From assembly GCF_003402975.1 (NCBI RefSeq), contig NZ_QURB01000001.1:124001-188000 (forward strand): a DNA stretch of 64,000 nt, read 5' to 3'. Below, in pieces: positions 61,790 to 64,000 of the stretch. The position numbers and the translations under genes are program-made. The notes below the pieces were generated by a model, which made no database searches, was not told the DNA's origin, and worked only from the letters and a program-made list of their open reading frames with translations. The stretch comes from Brumimicrobium aurantiacum (lineage in GTDB: Bacteria > Bacteroidota > Bacteroidia > Flavobacteriales_D > Crocinitomicaceae). Within the stretch, counting starts at the first letter, position 1. Every line of letters begins with the position of its first letter.

Positions 61790-64000
61790 TTAATCTTCCG
61801 AATAGTAATTTCCATAGCCGTAACCATAAGTACTACTTTTGGCATCGACAGCATTCAATACAATATTAATATTCTTTAATTCTTTAATTTCTGAAATATC
61901 AAATAGTTTTTCAGAGAAATGACGTTTAGAGTAGTTTGATCTAAATACATATATTGGAACATCTGCTTTTCGTAAAACTTGAATCCCATCAGAAACGATA
62001 CCAACTGGAGGGTTATCAAAAATCACCATATCGTAGGCCTCTTTAAACTCTTCTATTAACTCATCGAAACGGCTACCTAGAATAAGTTCAGAAGGATTCG
62101 GCGGAATTGGACCAGCAGATATAAAGTCTAAATTTTGAATCCTTGATTTTTGAATGACATCTTCTTTTTCACAAAGTCTAGCCAATAAATTACTCATTCC
62201 TTTATTGTTATTTGCTCCTAAACCTTTGTGAACAACAGGTCTTCTCATATCTAAATCGACCACCAATACCTTCTTCCCTGACATTGCAATAATTCCAGCC
62301 AAATTCAAGACAATAAAAGTTTTCCCTTCACCAGAAACGGTTGAGGTTACAGTAATTGTTCGAATATCATTCTTTACAAATGATAAATTAGTCCTTACCG
62401 TACGGAACGCTTCACTTATCATGGACCTTGGATTTTTATCAACGACTAAAATTGAGTGATCCGCCTTATTTTTCACCAAAGGTATAGAACCTAAAACACC
62501 AACACTATCTGGAATAAGAGTTTTAAGATCTGAAAGTTGATTAATCTCATTAAACGCAAGGTAACGCAGCAATAAGATAAGAATTGACAAACTAATCGAA
62601 AGGAAAAGGGCTGCACCGTAAATCATTCCAACTTTAGGAAAAACAGACTGATTAGGCACCACAGCATCATTTAATATTTTATTATCCGTTGAATATCCTG
62701 CATTAGAAATTGAATAAACTACTCGCTTATCTGTTAATAATGAGAAATACTTCTCATTCAATTCTTTAATGTTCATTAATCGAGAAAGCTCCATTTGTTT
62801 TTCCGGAAGTTTAAAATACAACTCCTCTATTTCTGCTAAATCCTTTCGAATGATGGCAAGTTTCTCTTTAATTCTACTGCTCAGTAAAACAACGACTTCA
62901 TCAATATTCTCTTTACGCACTTGAATACGTCCTTCTAATTTTGATATTTTTTCATTTTGAGGCGTAACTTGAAACAATAAATCTTCCTTCTCCTCAATTA
63001 ACTCATATAATTCTTGAATTTGCTGATTTAAACTCGATTCATAAGACTTCCCAATAATGATTGGAATTAGTCTGTAAACATCTAAGCTATTTGGGTTTCC
63101 TTCTATTTTTTTCTTTACTGTTTCCAGCACCCTCATTTCTTCAAGTGCGTTGTTTTCTTCAGCTTTAAGTTTCTCCATTTTAGAAGCTACTGAACTTGTT
63201 AAATATTCAGGGTTTGTAATATTCTCACGGCGTTGATAGTACATTATACTATCCTTAGAAACAGATAATTCCTGCGTTAGTGAATCTAACTGCTGATTGA
63301 TAAAATCAAGGATATTATCCGCACTTTCTTTATTTAAATCTTCGTCATAATTAAAGAAATTACTCACTAAAGATTTTACCATATCAGTAGCGAGTTGGGG
63401 ACTACTACTTCGATAAGCAACCTCCACTGTTTTGGCATTATTATCAACCAAAGAAACACTTAATCCTGAATGTAAGTTATTGGCTAGAACTTTATCTTCG
63501 TTTAAAACAATATAGTATTTATTATTAGAGGAGTTAGTTTTGAATTGATTCCAGTTTAAAATATCAACACGCATTTTAAAAAATGGTGTTTGAACTAAAG
63601 AATTAGGAATAAATTTATAATTATAGTCAACCCCTTTGTGATTAAACCTCATTAATACCTTTTCTTCATCAACTGATAGATAAATTGGAACACCGAACAA
63701 AGAGCTATCTTTTAACAATACCGGATCAATACTCACTGAATTTTGTTTGTAGAGTGTTTCGGTTAAAAACTCTCCTTTCGCATAATGAGAAACTGTTAGA
63801 GGAAGATTTTGAACAGCTTTCTCAAACAACATCTGAGAACGGAGCAATTCAATTTCTTTAGCAATAGATCCGTCACTTCGTGCTTCAGCAAACCCTAAAA
63901 CATCAGCGCCTTGATTTTCACTATTTATTTGAATCAGCATTTTTGATTCGTAAATAGGTTTGGTATAACGAACATAAGAAAAGGCAAGGATTCCTAGTAT
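61790..64000 (-). CDS. Wzc-like polysaccharide chain-length tyrosine kinase (partial, 5' end off window)
   Basis: 737 codons are visible and the frame is open to the window edge; the Met at 63940 is internal, since upstream residues continue the protein (ILAFSYVRYTKPIYESK, the end of the first membrane helix). It has a Wzz periplasmic domain with coiled coil (about 215-410), a second membrane helix (MIYGAALFLSISLSILILLLRYLAF), and a cytoplasmic BY-kinase: VSGEGKTFIVLNLAG is Walker A, VLVVDLDMRRP Walker A', VIFDNPPVGIVSD Walker B. The C-terminus YGYGYGNYYSED is the autophosphorylated Tyr cluster. It controls polymer length and export. Confidence 0.92.
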   Translation of the reverse strand: MLGILAFSYVRYTKPIYESKMLIQINSENQGADVLGFAEARSDGSIAKEIELLRSQMLFEKAVQNLPLTVSHYAKGEFLTETLYKQNSVSIDPVLLKDSSLFGVPIYLSVDEEKVLMRFNHKGVDYNYKFIPNSLVQTPFFKMRVDILNWNQFKTNSSNNKYYIVLNEDKVLANNLHSGLSVSLVDNNAKTVEVAYRSSSPQLATDMVKSLVSNFFNYDEDLNKESADNILDFINQQLDSLTQELSVSKDSIMYYQRRENITNPEYLTSSVASKMEKLKAEENNALEEMRVLETVKKKIEGNPNSLDVYRLIPIIIGKSYESSLNQQIQELYELIEEKEDLLFQVTPQNEKISKLEGRIQVRKENIDEVVVLLSSRIKEKLAIIRKDLAEIEELYFKLPEKQMELSRLMNIKELNEKYFSLLTDKRVVYSISNAGYSTDNKILNDAVVPNQSVFPKVGMIYGAALFLSISLSILILLLRYLAFNEINQLSDLKTLIPDSVGVLGSIPLVKNKADHSILVVDKNPRSMISEAFRTVRTNLSFVKNDIRTITVTSTVSGEGKTFIVLNLAGIIAMSGKKVLVVDLDMRRPVVHKGLGANNNKGMSNLLARLCEKEDVIQKSRIQNLDFISAGPIPPNPSELILGSRFDELIEEFKEAYDMVIFDNPPVGIVSDGIQVLRKADVPIYVFRSNYSKRHFSEKLFDISEIKELKNINIVLNAVDAKSSTYGYGYGNYYSED

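Overview
The window is about 64 kb of AT-rich chromosome from a member of the Bacteroidota, most likely order Flavobacteriales. The gliding-motility genes gldA and gldH, a GWxTD-domain protein, DUF4837, DUF1573, a RicT homologue upstream of gldH, many lipoproteins with short N-termini and -7 elements of the TAnnTTTG type all point that way. A narrower assignment (for example Crocinitomicaceae) would be a guess. Coding density is high, there is one tRNA (Ser, anticodon TGA), no rRNA, no CRISPR array and no transposase gene.

Layout. 0-5.5 kb: DJ-1/PfpI protein, NAD(P)-binding protein, cell-wall amidase, epimerase-like protein, alkyltransferase-like DNA repair protein, trmB, glycosyltransferase. 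5.5-6 kb: palindromic repeats. 6-11.6 kb: Rieske-like lipoprotein coupled to an SGNH hydrolase, TerC protein, a nested palindrome, a RecB/AddA-like helicase-nuclease. 11.8-13.8 kb: an MbnP-like/MbnH-like pair (copper-binding protein plus di-heme enzyme). 13.8-14.3 kb: two 180-bp copies of a palindrome-rich repeat. 14.3-23.8 kb: conserved unknown protein, THUMP RNA methyltransferase, TRIC channel, patatin/barrel protein, peptide deformylase, two DUF1573 proteins, gldA. 24-32.5 kb: K+/H+ antiporter, MATE exporter, uppP, an SDR/phosphatase/methyltransferase operon, an outer membrane protein, hemH. 32.6-37.1 kb: two secreted/lipoproteins, a decayed gene, CstA. 37.3-41.5 kb: scoB followed by a three-gene accessory island that ends in a second, degenerate scoB 3' end. 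41.5-47.6 kb: gldH, ricT, xerD, aroQ, glycosyltransferase, GWxTD protein. 47.85-48.35 kb: tRNA-Ser followed by a tandem structured repeat. 48.4-52.7 kb: tatA-gatA-mltD-like-DUF4837 operon. 53-60 kb: BaiN-like flavoprotein, META-domain lipoprotein, LOG-like protein, uvrA, lytic transglycosylase. 60-64 kb: the start of a surface polysaccharide cluster (MraY/WecA-like transferase, rfbC, Wzc-like kinase running off the right edge).

Most of the window is housekeeping. The places that deserve attention are: the island at 38.1-41.3 kb, whose first gene has a TG dinucleotide tract inside its signal-peptide codons that puts the natural ATG out of frame (a phase-variation or assembly-error candidate); the degenerate scoB tail closing that island; the repeat block behind tRNA-Ser, bounded by a 15-bp direct repeat; the REPIN-like palindromes; the MbnP/MbnH-like pair; and a frameshifted gene at 33.9-34.3 kb. 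All functional assignments are by reading motifs in the sequence; no database search was run.
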